From assembly GCF_030867095.1 (NCBI RefSeq), contig NC_081833.1:71925395-71989394 (forward strand): 64,000 nt of DNA, written 5' to 3'. Positions 34,601 through 46,708 of the stretch are shown here, piece after piece (the stretch's first letter is position 1; each line of letters begins with the position of its first letter). Position numbers and translations under genes: made by a program. The notes beneath the pieces are model-generated. The model was not told the origin of the DNA. It was given only the letters and a program-made list of their open reading frames with translations, and made no database searches. This DNA comes from Alligator mississippiensis (taxonomy: Eukaryota; Chordata; Crocodylia; Alligatoridae).

Positions 34601-35532
34601 AGTCTGTGCTTAGCTTTTTCTTATAGTAATATCACCATCTTATCTAAAACAGAGCAGGGACTCTGCCATCCACATTATTCTCCTTTGGTTAATCAGTTTT
34701 CACTTCCTTGATGTCTGAGATTTTCATATTTTAAAATTCTCCAATGATCCCGACTTCCAGGTGATAAAAGAATAAAAAAGACCTGAGTTCTTGATGAGAT
34801 TGTGGGTACAGAGTATATGGAGGGAAGGCTGAATATGCAGGTTGTTATACATCATAAATAATCCAACAGGTCACATGTCCAATTTTTTTCTCCTCTTTAT
34901 TTGTTAACAGCTTGGCAAGAATAACATCTGGATACAAACTTGATTCTTCAAATCTTTACATTTAGGGTCTGTTTTTTTCCTGATCATGATCCTGAATTAA
35001 ATTAGTTTGCAGCAGGTTTACTTATCCACACAGGTGAACTGAAGTTTAAATGAATGTACAGTAGTTTCATCTGTACCTATATCCTGTATTTTCTGAAAGC
35101 AATGGGACAGAAGGAAGCAGAATCATATTTAATTCCCTTGCAGAGTTAAATACCAAGGGGGAGAACACAAGATAACAAGAATACTTGTTTCTGAATATTA
35201 GATTTATCTCTTGCTTGTCAGTATTTGCAAATAAAAATGCTAAAAAAAATCATGACTTTTCTTTGGGCACTTTCCACTTCAGAAAGCTCAGTGCTGCCCT
35301 AGCACAAATTCTGGGCTAGCTGCTGGCATCCTTTCTGTGGGATCTTTTCACCAAGGTCTCAGTCTATTCCATTTTCCTAATCACGTCTGCTTCACTTCAC
35401 TCTTTCTGATTTGCTTGAATTGGTCTAAGAGTTTTAAAAAGAATCTCCTGAAAGACCACATAGAGTCATATGTCATCAAACTGAAGAATCAATTCATGCT
35501 ATGTTGCAGCTGCATCTAAAAATGTGCTAAAA

Positions 35533-35746
35533 CAAAGGTGCCTGTGGCGTGGGCAGACTCTGTGCGAGACGCACAGCAGAGCAGGGAAGGGACAGGCAGC
35601 ACAGCACCAGGTAGGGTCAGGAGCAGGAAGCAGAGTAGCAGATGGGCAGGGAACAAAAAACAGAGCAGTGGATCAGAGCGGCACTTGTGCTGGGTGCAGG
35701 GCTAATTTGTGGCCTGCCTGCCTGCCAAAAAGGTTGGCCCCCGCTG
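35533..35746. mobile_element. hAT-type MITE
   Basis: Starts CAAAGGTGCCTGTGG and ends AAAAGGTTGGCCCCCGCTG, the diverged form of hAT termini of the CAGGGGTGGCCAACC kind. Flanking octamers TGCTAAAA (35525-35532) and TGCTTAAA (35747-35754) differ at one base. The interior is CAG/GCAG-rich. Confidence 0.7.
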
Positions 35747-38726
35747 TGCTTAAAAGAACGTTGATGTTACAAATTCAAGATTTCAAAAAGTAAAAACATA
35801 GCAGAATTAAGGTTGTCCCCACCAACTTTATTCAGGCTTCTTGCTATATGCATTATTAAGCCTATCCATAGAGATGAGGTCTGCAGTACTGGCATAGGAG
35901 ACTCCAGCTCTACTGGGTCCTGCTCTTAGTATACAACTATTTTCTCAACAGCAGAATTGGGAGTTGATTCCTGGCTTTGGCGCTGTGTAAGTCTATTGAT
36001 TCCCAGAGCACAAGCAAGAATATCCATTGTGAGGAGGGTGTGAGTAAGTGGATGAGATGTAGATCATGTGAGGGACTTGAAGCTAGATGTTGTTTCCCAC
36101 TTCAGGTCCTGCACCATAGCAGGAGCTCCTGTTCTTTTAGAGCAGAATGGGTCCCAGTGAATGCGAGTACGGAGTTGCTCCATGATTTTTAATCCAATGG
36201 ACTTCCCCCCCCCCACTTTTTTTTTTTTTTAAATACATTTACAACAGGAAAAAACATGTCTTTTGCATTGCCAAAATGAAATAAACCTATGAGTGAGAGA
36301 CAGTACATGGCTAGAAACTACTCATTGCAGTCAACATTTAAAAGAAAAAGAAAAAAGATTTTTTTTTCTTAGACAGTCCTGCATTTTGACCTGCACTCTA
36401 AGGAAATGCCATTGTGACTCCAACTACATCTAGCCTGCTTGTAAGGTAAATTGAATGATTTCCTTTTCTGATCCTTTGGTTGAAGGGTAACATGGCCTTG
36501 CATTGTTACAGGTGAAGAGGCTGGAGTTAGCCATTTTGGACCTGGAAGGAAGTACGCCCAAAATGCAGCTGCATGACAGGCTGCAAAGCTTCAGGACACG
36601 TCCTGATGAGGATTTTCAATGCCAAGGTGAATGAAACTGCCAGCCCTTCATGCTAGAAGCTATTTTCAGCTGAACGTTGTGACAGGTACAAAAAGGGGAA
36701 ACAGGAAAAAAATCTGTCAAAATCACTTTGCCGGATGAAATTGGTATGTCCAGCCTCTGCAGGACTCCTGTTATGGGAAACTTACTCCTGACTTTCAGTA
36801 CAAGTCGTTCAGAAAAAATGACTGTAAAAATAGACTCCTTATTCGCTGGATCATCTTGCTGGCTCTGAGGCACCTCTACTCACTTGGCTGTGGTCCACGC
36901 TGAGGAATGAGTGCAGGTTTGGGGGAGATTCTGGATCTGGCTTATTGTTCATTCAGCAACATGGTCATAGGATAATTAATTTGTCATGGCCCTTCATGCC
37001 TGTAAAAATGGAGCCCTTTTCATAGATGTTCAAAGAGCATATACGTGACCAAAGCAAATACACCCGTAAGTGAAAACAGGTACTTTTGGGAAGACTCTTT
37101 GCATTAATTATAGGCACAGTATAAATGGTAAATTTTACAACTGTGAATATGCAGTTCCAAATTTGCTTTTAGCCAATATTCAATCTGTTTAGCTAAACTC
37201 ACATTTGATGTCGATTCGCATTAAAGCACAAATGTTCATGGAAAGCAAGAATGATACCCTGGTGAGTACTGAAGAAGAAGAAAAATCCTTCTGCATTGGT
37301 ATGAATATCTATGGGCAATATTTTTCCACTGCTTGCTCCCATTGCATCAATGATAAGCAACATTAACACACACCAGGGAGAAGAGGCCTGTATCCACACA
37401 GCCTGTGTAAAATACACTCAGGGTATTCAGATATAGACTTAGATAAATCTTCTGTGCTTAGAAGATCCCTGATGTTGGCTTGTATCAGAGGGAAGCAAAC
37501 TTTTGGAATTGCACTAGCTTTCTTTAGAACTCTATTTTCATTTGCTGAGAGCAATATAGCCATACTTATTTCAGTTCATGCGGGGTTTTGAATCCATGAC
37601 TTACCTCCCTCAACCCTGCTCCATCTACTCAAAAGCACATGGCTTCTAACATAACAGGAGTGTTAGAGTCTAAATTGAATCTTAGTTTTCCTGCGTTGGA
37701 ACAGTACAAGTCGACCTGGTTGAAATATTGATTGATAATGGCATTGATCATGAATTTAGTCCATTTTTCTTGTCAATATTTCACAAAATGGTCCAGAGTG
37801 AGAGGGCAAGAGGGGAATCTGAGACTATTCATTCAAGAGCTGTTAAACTAAATTCCAGACAATGCATTATGGCTAAACTCTTTGCTTTGAGTATCTTTGA
37901 CTATCCTCTGATTTATCACGTAGGTAACAAGGTCTTGCATCTGTTCTCTGATGGGAGAACTGAAACTTTTTAAGCAGAAGAAAACTGCTGAAGACTTTCA
38001 CTTTGTTTGAATTTTCAGTTGAAAATCCATTTGCAATTTCCAGGATTCATGTACATTTTCAGATGAATCACTACACATCGAAATATGGACTTCCAGATAT
38101 GAACACAAAGAGTGACTTCAAAATATTTAGTCACAAAGATATTGGCAAATCCCTTTCTGTACTATTCCACCAGCTCCAGTCTACTAAGGATCTCCATTTT
38201 CTAACTGCTACAGTTTCCTTTAAAAAATGAATGGCGCTCCCTATTCAGTGCTCATAATAAATCCAACTGTGCTTTGATTTTTTTTCCCCTGCCCAATTGT
38301 CCATAAATATTGCAGTTCAATTTTGGGTTAGTACTTGTAATACCATTTCAAAATTACAGGTCTTGCTGATTAAATACTTTCTGGTTAATATCTAGCAGTA
38401 AAAGGACATGGTGCTATAATGTCTTCATTTCAGCAAATATTGATTTATTTCCAAAGTCATCTAAAACCTGCTCTTCTCCATTGTCCAAACCTTGGAATCT
38501 CTTTCCCCATCTCTCTCTAGCTTTTTCTCTTTATCTTGAAAAGGTTTTACAGGATATAACCCTGCTCCAAAGTTTCCTGAAGTAAATGGAAAGATTCTCA
38601 TTTATGCTGTCAGGCTCAAGTCTAAGTTAAATGCACAAGGAATCCTGTACAAAGAAAATGGAACTAGATCCATTCTGAAGTTTTTACTAAGTTCCTATCA
38701 AATTGAAGTGGGAATTTAGATGTGCC

Positions 38727-38988
38727 AGTGGGCACATCTACATACGAGTTTTAACGTACAGTAAACTATTTTACCTGTGCATTAGCATAATGTCACAGTT
38801 TTTTACATGATGCTTTAATGCACAGTAAAATAGTCTACTGCACATTAAGCCTCACTAAAAAAGCATGCAAATATGCTACTGCGCATTAGGGCAGCCTAAT
38901 GCACATTAATTTATTACCTCATATTGGAGGTACAAAATATAATGCACATTAGAAAAGGTACATTAATGCACATGTAGATGCACCCACT
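38727..38988. mobile_element. Family B MITE
   Basis: A 17-bp terminal inverted repeat with two mismatches: AGTGGGCACATCTACAT on the left and ATGTAGATGCACCCACT on the right. The interior is rich in TAATGCACATTA and GCACATTAG words that also appear in the copy at 46314. It is non-coding and I found no clear target duplication. Confidence 0.8.
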
Positions 38989-40050
38989 ATATATAGATCA
39001 GAGGCTTTCCACCTATAAACTTTTAACAGGAAACTTAAAATAGAGATCCTGCATGGCAAAATTACTGCTAACACTTGCTGTTGAAGGATTAGCCAATACA
39101 TTTGGTGTTTAGTTTCAAAGATCAAACTATTCTGCAATGGAGAATGACTTGTAGACATATGTACTGCCACTCTTGGTTTAATCTTGTACCTAAAATGGCA
39201 CCTGTCCATATGTGCACTAAAAACAGGTAAAAACTGTACAAAGTGTTCTGTGTATTTTTAAATAGGAAAGCAAATTCTGTTTCAGCAAGGTTTTTTCCAC
39301 TCTTAATTTTTTCTGACATCTGTGCATCTCAATTTTACCCCTCTTAATGATGAAAGAGGGCCTGATGGAAAGGTTTCTGAAGCAAAGGGTGTGTTTTTGT
39401 TAATTAAGTTTTGGATTGGGACATGAAAGGAAAATTGTATGCTTAATCATAAGCCATGTGCAAGTGTTCAAATGAATGATGAATTATTCTCCAGCAGAAA
39501 AATTGGCTGAATGACCACCTCTGCTCACCATCCCCTACTTCCTCTCTCCCTTCTTGCAGTGAGAGGAGTTTCAAAGAGTGTATCTTTTATTGTCAGTTGA
39601 AGGAGTGTCAAAATGTGGGTCTTCGGGAGCATGGGGTGTTTGTGTCTAGGGGTATAGGTGCCTCAGCGGTCCAGGTATGGGTCATAAGCAGGAGACACAG
39701 CTGCCTTGCAACCCTGTGTCTCTCTCAGCCCTGGAGCACAGTGCAGGGCTGGTAAAAGGGGCTCAGTTTTCCTAGCCCCAGGTGGTCAAAGGGAAGGGCT
39801 TGCTTCATGCTTAGCTGGAGTAGTGTAGTCCAGCCCAAATCCAAATGGAGTTAGGGGTGGTGGGGGGCACAGCAATGCATGCTGAGATACTGGAGGATAG
39901 CCTTGCAGCTCCCTTGAAAGTAAGTGTGTACCTGCTTTCCCAGGAGAAGCTATCCTGGGTGCCACTTCTACCTGGTTGGAATTGGGTTATTTTTGTCCAG
40001 GAACCACCACTTTTGGTCCAGAAGAAAGTGTGTCAAACTTTGTACACTTA

Positions 40051-40497
40051 GGCTGCGTCCAGATGAGTGTGGCCATGTGGTATCTGTCTGCAGTGCCACA
40101 TACTGCATGCTCAAGTGTTCTCAGCACTACAAGGAAGCAGCATGGGGGCATGGGAAATATCCAGGGGCCAAAAAACCCAGACAAAAAAAGCAGAGATAGC
40201 ATGTGCCACTCAAAACCGGAGCCTGGCCAGCCAGAGCCACACTCTAGCTGCTGGCCAGGCTCCGTGCACCTGGATCACCGCTGCTGCAGCTCCAGGAGGC
40301 CCCCAGGACCCCAGGTAAGGCTTCTGGGGCCAGCCCAGTGCTGGCCCCAGCCTCCCCTACCCCACCCAGGGTAACCTGCTGCGTGCCAGAGGATGCATAG
40401 CATGGGCATGCCCCAGGGACAACTAGCAGCAGCACAAGGTGCACCACTACTATTTGTCCCTGGAGAACCAAACATCCATGCATGTACGGATGCAGCC
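40051..40497. mobile_element. Harbinger-like MITE
   Basis: Left end GGCTGCGTCCAGATGAGTG and right end CATGTACGGATGCAGCC are inverted (GGCTGCRTCC). TTA flanks both sides (40048-40050 and 40498-40500), matching the 3-bp TWA duplication of PIF/Harbinger elements. The middle is GC-rich and non-coding. Confidence 0.75.
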
Positions 40498-42067
40498 TTA
40501 GGGTTTGTCCTGGGAGAACTGATTCTCCTGGTAGAAATGTAAAGCTTGTATGTGACCATAGTCATGTAAAGCAAATACTAAATCAGTGTTTTAAGCATTC
40601 ATTCCTGCCACTGGTGGTGACAGAGTCATACTCATTCCATTGGAGAATAAAGATGTGAGACTTACAAGCCAAGCATTGCTAAGTGGCATTACTTGTGAAA
40701 TGGCAAACTGTAGTACATGAAATTTGGCAAATCAAAACAGAACAAAAGAAACAACTTGAGAATGTGTTTGCTAACATTCTGAAAAAGAAGGGGCTCAACT
40801 GAGATAGAAAACTTTCATATGTAAAGACCATGCATGCGGTACATTTACATAGCAACTAAGGTGTTAATCATACTATAAATAGCCACTCAGTCACACACTA
40901 AAGCCAGTTTATGACATGATAATGTATCAAATGTACCACCAAGATATTACACATATAATATGTACCTTCTTCGTGGCTTGTTTATGTCATGCCTTAAATT
41001 GAACGTGCAGCATATCAGGATTGACCCATGATAGATCCCAATGCTCAGCTGAGTGTAGGGATCTGGCATGAGGCAGCGCCATGGCCTCTGGGGGACAGCT
41101 ATCCCCTACCCCATCAGTGGGATTGGGTTGGAGGACAATACCAGATCCTGGACTGATTCCCAGAGGCAAATTGGAGAGGTATGGTGTGAGTCCATGATCT
41201 CAGGCTTACTGTGCCCCAGACTTTTAAAAAGTGGGCATAAGGCTGAGAGCTCTCCACTCCCAGCTACAGCCACTTCATATGGGGCATGGGCAGGTGGGAA
41301 GCCAGAAACTCCCAGATGTCCATGCCCTGTACCATGGGTCTTGGCACATAGGAGGCTTTTAAAAAGCACATTGAGGCAGCTTCCCCACTGGGAACTTGAA
41401 ATCCTGCACCTGGTGGCTCTGGCTGAGTTTCCAGGGCACGGAGGATTGGCCCATCTGTTTTGGGAAAACACTGATAGAGCTGTTCTGTAGGCTATCACTT
41501 GGTTTTTGTAGCATTTCTACTTCCAGTAAGGATGGCAGAATTCATTTCGGAGCAGATGCTATCTGTGCTCTGTCCACCAATCTATAACGAATGTGATTGT
41601 GTTGGGTGCTAGAGGGTCTGGAAGGTCAATGCCTGAAGGACTAACCGCGACTCTTATAACATACCCCATCTGCACCAAGACTCTGTCAGGTTTCTTCAAA
41701 ACTGTACTCCTGAAAAGTGGGGGAAGTCTGCCTGTCCATCAAACGGGCACTGGGCCTTTGCCAAAGATAAGGAAGATGTATTTTAAAATTAAGCGGTTGC
41801 TTTTTATCCCAGGGAACTTTTTGGAAAGTTTTTAATTGAAGTTTACATAGCGTAATAGAAAGCTACCCTTTCACTATTTGGGGAGATAAGCTGCTGTTCA
41901 CTGAACTCCTCCAGGTACTAGCCCTTGTAGGCAACAAACAGTGAATACTAACGAGAATAACACAAGTGCTTCCATATCTCGGCAGAGGATCTTGCTTCCT
42001 TAAGTTAAATCACTCATTTCCAAACTTCCCCTGGTCTTTCAATTTATTGCAATTTCCTTTTGTGGCT

Positions 42068-42127
42068 ATTTTTGTGGCCCCTCAGTATCCTTTGGAATTA
42101 CAAAGGATACCGAGGGGCCACAAAAAT
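42068..42127. repeat. Near-perfect 27-bp hairpin, 6-nt loop
   Basis: 42068-42094 and 42101-42127 are complementary over 27 bases with one mismatch (A42084 opposite C42111) and a GAATTA loop. The arm core is GTGGCCCCTC...GTATCCTTTG. No flanking inverted-repeat element explains it. Confidence 0.9.
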
Positions 42128-43635
42128 CTGCACCCGTTCTGCAGCTGGCATTTTTCTCTTCTGCTGATGTGTAGTGTTTGTAATTCTCGCTATCTGAACG
42201 TAGTCCCAAATTTTTTCAACTTGTTTTAAATTCTTTTTCTGCAGATGATGATAAAATTCTCCTATGGTGTGTATTCTATTTGGTTTTTCTTCCCCGGGGT
42301 GACTTAGTATGCAGCAGGTATTGGATTCTAGGTTATTTCCAGAGACTAGAAGCAAAGAGGTTTTCCTCTTTGATATCCTTTATTCATTGTTTCAAAGTTG
42401 TAAAGGGACTGTTTTGCCAGACTTTTTTGATTGAGATAAAGGTTATTCTACCAAATCAATATAAAATCTGTCAGATTTGAAGCAGACGGGTTCTTGAAAA
42501 TTCAATACTGAGAAAGTTTTAACTTTGAGCAAAGGATTTCTCATCCCAGAATTATAACAAGGAATGACAAATGGACACTTTTATTCCCTGATTATCTTCA
42601 TGGTAATCACTTTTTAAAGATGTTTACTTATAGAAAGTAGCTGTGGTTCTTTTGATGACTTGTAAGGAAAGTGCTTTTATTAATGTTTTATTTCATATTC
42701 CCACATGTTCTATTGCTATTCTCTTTCTGATGGCCTCGGAGAAGACTTGATGCGGTATCTACCTGTTTGCTTCACCCGAGGCCAGAAAATGAAAGTTAGC
42801 CCCATGCAAAGGGGGTTCCTTTCTCTGCTTGACTTTACTTGAACACAGACTGTTCTTGAGGTATTTCAGGTTGGAAGAGGCTGCCAGGATGCACATGTCA
42901 TCCAGATACCTGTGAATACACTACCTTTGTGCACAGTGTCATGGAACCGGGGGATTGAGGTTTGGTCACAAACATGTTAATATTTCTGACATCGGGAGCT
43001 CAGGCTGGCTTGCAAAAGTTGCGTGTCCTGTCATTTTGTTCTCCTCCCCAAGCCACTCACCTTCAAAGTGCGTCTTGCATACTCTTATTAGCCTTTTGGG
43101 GCCAAAGCAATTTAGCCATCGTTCAGGGCCTGTCAGGTCCTTTCAGTTAGGAGCAACAATTGATGATGGACTCTTTCATTTACAGAAAAAAATGTCCAGA
43201 ATTCTGTTTGCTTGTCCACAGGGAGTGGTTTCCTTCAGGTCTCCTGTCCTTTCAGCCGGCATTCAGGCTGAAAAAGCACTTCCTAGGTTCCCCGTTCCAT
43301 GCCTTCAGCTGGTCCACACTGGCTGGTGGCTACTTACATGCGTCTCTTTTCTCCGCAGGGATACAGTATTTTGACACTTGGCTTTGGCTCCTGGACTTCT
43401 GGTAGCTTCTGAACCCTCATCTTCTACACCTGGGTCATACCTGTGACATCCACCCACATGGACCAAAATTTGAGCATCTTCATGTGCCTCTTCCTTTTGG
43501 CTTTAGAAAATGCTTGTCTTTTAGTTTGACACCTGTTATTTCCTTACAATGATCCCACAAGAAGAGTGGCTGTTGTACTCACCAAATTCAAGATCCCACC
43601 TCACAGTATTATGAATGTCAACACTATCTCTAAAC

Positions 43636-43923
43636 CAGGGGCTGTCAACCGGGGGTACGTGTACCCCTGGGGGTACTTGACAAGGCCCCAGGAGGTACAT
43701 GTGGGGAGGCAGGGATGGAGTGCTGCCACGCATGATCCTGCGGTGCCGTGCAGGTGCCGCCTGCCCAGCTGGATGCAGGGGACAAGGGAAACTTGCAGGC
43801 AGCGGTTGCCACTGCTCCATGTCTGGCTGCATGCCACACCCCCCACCCCCAGTGGCTGGGGGTACACGGCCCCACATCCGGCCGCCAGGGGGTACAATGA
43901 TCCAAAAAGGTTGAAAACCCCTG
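43636..43923. mobile_element. hAT-type MITE with perfect 8-bp target duplication
   Basis: CTCTAAAC flanks both sides (43628-43635 and 43924-43931). The element starts CAGGGGCTGTCAACCGGGGG and ends AAAAAGGTTGAAAACCCCTG, a good inverted terminal repeat. The interior is GC-rich with GGGGGTAC repeats and no transposase. Confidence 0.9.
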
Positions 43924-44109
43924 CTCTAAACTGTTCAGCAGTCAGAAGGATGGGCTTCAACTTAGACCTTTTATTTAGTGCCACTCCACAAAGTTCTCTC
44001 TCTTAACATGGTCCAACAGCAGCACCAAGTTGTGAAAAAGATAAATGCTCGAGAACTGTGACCCGCACATCCCTTGTGCTACTTCCTGAGCAATTTCTCC
44101 TGTTGTTGC

Positions 44110-44276
44110 CAGGGTTTTAATTATGGGAGAGCTTGGGGGAGGGGCAGCTGAGCCCCCTGTAAGATGAAAATCATAACCGGGGGGGGCATGTCTCAGTTTT
44201 TGTTAGGCCATTATGATGGGCAGCCCAATTTTTTTTGCAGACCTGCCCCCCCAATCAAAATGTAATTTGAACCCTG
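44110..44276. mobile_element. Short hAT-type MITE
   Basis: Termini CAGGGTTTTAATTA and TGTAATTTGAACCCTG are inverted. Flanking octamers GTTGTTGC (44102-44109) and GTTGTTCC (44277-44284) differ at one base. It is 167 bp and non-coding. Confidence 0.85.
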
Positions 44277-44284
44277 GTTGTTCC

Positions 44285-44437
44285 TAAGCCTTGGCAAAAG
44301 TAAAGAGGTTTTTAAGACCCGGCTAGACAAAGCCTTGCTTGGGATGATCTAGTTGGAGACGGTTCTGCTTTGAGCAAGGGGTTGGGATAGGTGACCTCCT
44401 GAGTTCCCTTGCAACCCTAGTTTTCTATGATTCTAAG
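44285..44437 (+). mobile_element. CR1 LINE 3' end
   Basis: AGAGGTTTTTAAGACCCGGCTAGACAAAGCC encodes the CR1 C-terminal VFKTRLDKAL motif. It is followed by GGGATGATCTAGTTGG...GTGACCTCCTGAGTTCCC and TTCTATGATTCTAA, the CR1 tail. The left boundary is approximate. Confidence 0.85.
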
Positions 44438-44501
44438 GTAAAGAAAAGCCAGAAAGAGAATAGTGTAACCAATTATTAAGCTCTCCACCCAACTTTTAGC
44501 T

Positions 44502-45643
44502 CAGAATTTTTCAACCTATCGGTTGTGACCCAAAAGTGGGTTGCAAGAATATTTGAAAGGGTCACAAACAATCACAGGAAAATGCAGGGAAGTGTGGGTT
44601 TCCCCTTTGAGGCTGGCAGAGTTCTAGCCTGCAAGGGGCTGCTTGGGACATGGGGGAGCAGGAGAAGGGTGATGAGGCAGGGGGCACCATCTGCATGTGT
44701 GTGCATACACATGCACGTGGCCGCCAGGCAGGGTGGAGAGCAGCTCCTGCAGCTCACAGCAGGTAAGTCTGTGGGGGCATAGATGGTGCATCTGGGGAGC
44801 AGGAGGTGCACATGTGATGCAGTGGAAGGTGGGGAGGTATATGGCCTCCCATATTTTTGTGCCCACAGCAAGGATGGGGCTGCAGCCTGGCTGGACCAGG
44901 ACAGGCAGGAGCCACCTCCATGGCCAAGCAGTAGGGTCCTGCATGGGAGGGTGGAGTAGGGCACCAACTCATTGCTGCCACTGCCATGAACCACAAGCCA
45001 GCCACGGTACCCGCAGCATGAAGAGTAACAGATGGAGGGGGCGGGCATGCTACCCTCCCCTCTTCCTATTGCCAGTCGCTTGCACACTGGACCACAGCTG
45101 TACCCTGTCACCATGGTCCAGCCACCATTGCCACTGCTTCCTTCAGCCCAGCTGGGCTGTCTGCAACCCCACCACCCCTCTGCAGCCTGAGAGGAGTGGC
45201 ATCAGCCAAGCCATAGAGTGGGTTGGTGGTGAGAGCAATGAGTCAGTGCTCTGCTTCACCCTCCCACACTGGCACCCACTTGCTGGGTTATGGAGGCAGC
45301 TCCTGCCCATGCTGGCCTGGTCAGGCTGCAGCCCCCTGCCCACTGTGGATGCCCCCCCCCATGCCCCACACCCGTCCCCCACACACCCACTCCCAGCCCA
45401 ACACACTGGAGTGGTTGGGGGTGGGGGGTATTAGGTCAGGAGTGAGGGGCACCGGCAGGGATGGGGGGGTAGGGGGCTGTGGGTTGGGAGCAAGGGGCAC
45501 CAACATGACCAGGGGGCTGTAGGTAGGGAGTGAGGGGCACCAACAGGGCCAGGGTGCCATTTTCTAGTTAAACTATTTACTAGGTCAGCACTGGCCCTCA
45601 GTGTTTACAAATGGGTCCTGTACAAAAAGGCTGAGAACCGCTG
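44502..45643. mobile_element. hAT element with GC-rich foldback core
   Basis: Perfect 8-bp duplication TTTTAGCT at 44494-44501 and 45644-45651. Ends are CAGAATTTTTCAACCTAT and AAAAAGGCTGAGAACCGCTG. The 1142-bp interior is GC-rich and partly self-complementary: GGGGCTGCAGCCTGGCTGGACC near 44877 is mirrored by GGCCTGGTCAGGCTGCAGCCCC near 45315-45340. Open frames of up to 245 codons on both strands follow from this composition and mirror symmetry; none resembles a transposase. Confidence 0.9.
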
Positions 45644-46313
45644 TTTTAGCTGATAGCAAAGCACAATTCTCTATCTGCCTTAGTCTAAGATCTCGGCTTC
45701 CTTATTTATGCTAACAACGTTTTTTGAACTATACTCAAGCTCCACTTAGCACTTATTGCTTCAGGGAATGGGAAAACCTTCCAAGTGAGTAGCCTTTGTG
45801 TATTATCTGGCCTTATCATATGCACATTTCACTTGTCTGATAACTAAGCAGCATCAGATTGTACTGTACAGATGTTCAGAGACTCGTATTTTAGCAATGC
45901 TGGGATTTTCATTTAACACTACATAATATTGCCAAGTCAATACAAATCTTCATTTTCATGCATATTCTGTATTTGTACGTTGCAATTTTGCAGTGTGCGA
46001 TAGAGAGAAACAGCAAAGATAAAAATCATCCAATGTCCATAAAACTGAGATTGTCTTATGAAAGCTCTGGTTGTAAACTCCCCCCATGGTTCTGAACTCT
46101 CCCATCATACAAGACCCAAAATCATAGCACACTTCAACCATTAAATGTGCACAATGGCTTGTGTTGCAGGGAAATGAACGTATCTTACAATACTGAATTG
46201 TCCCATATGAACTGCTGCACGTTGCATAACAGGTTACCCAACACTCCTCCTGCTCTCCAGGAGCGTTGGGTAAGGTCAATAGGATTTAAGTACTTTTAAA
46301 ATTTTTACTTGCT

Positions 46314-46708
46314 GGGCATGTCTACACATGTGTTACTGCGCATTAAGTTTAGTACCTGTAATAGCAGGTACTAACTGAATACGCAGTAACCAGTATTACA
46401 ACACATTAGCACCAGTACACACCTTTTTAGTAACACTAATATGTGCTGGACTAATTCTACTGCACATTAGTGAAATAGCACAGCGTTTGCCATGATCATA
46501 GTATCATAGAAAATTAGGGTTGGAAGAGACCTCAGGATGTCATCTTGTCTAACCCCCTGCTTTAAAGCAGGACCAGCCCCAACTAGATCATTCCAGGCAA
46601 AGCTTTGTCTAGCCAGGTCTTAAAAACCTCCAAGGATGGAGATCCCACCATCTCTCAAAAGTGTGAAAATTAAGCTAGTGCACATTTAGCATCTTGTGTG
46701 TATGTGCC
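46314..46708. mobile_element. Family B MITE, interrupted by CR1
   Basis: Left end GGGCATGTCTACACATGTG and right end TTGTGTGTATGTGCC form an imperfect inverted terminal repeat. TACTGCGCATTAAG and CTGCACATTAG words match the copy at 38727-38988. A minus-strand CR1 tail occupies 46494-46659 inside it. Confidence 0.7.
46494..46659 (-). mobile_element. CR1 LINE 3' end nested in a MITE
   Basis: ATCATAGAAAATTAGGGTTGGAAGAGACCTCAGG...AAGCAGGACCAGCCCCAACTAGATCATTCC...GTCTTAAAAACCTCC closely parallels the larger minus-strand CR1 at 61574. Only the last ~165 bp of the LINE are present, consistent with 5' truncation on insertion. Confidence 0.9.

Noticed and set aside
42955..43374. 139-codon + strand open frame
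   Set aside because: Low similarity to anything I know, other open frames overlap it, and there is no splice or promoter support.
44572..45434. Long open frames on both strands (180 and 245 codons)
   Set aside because: They lie inside a hAT element and mirror its inverted GC-rich interior; no transposase motifs.
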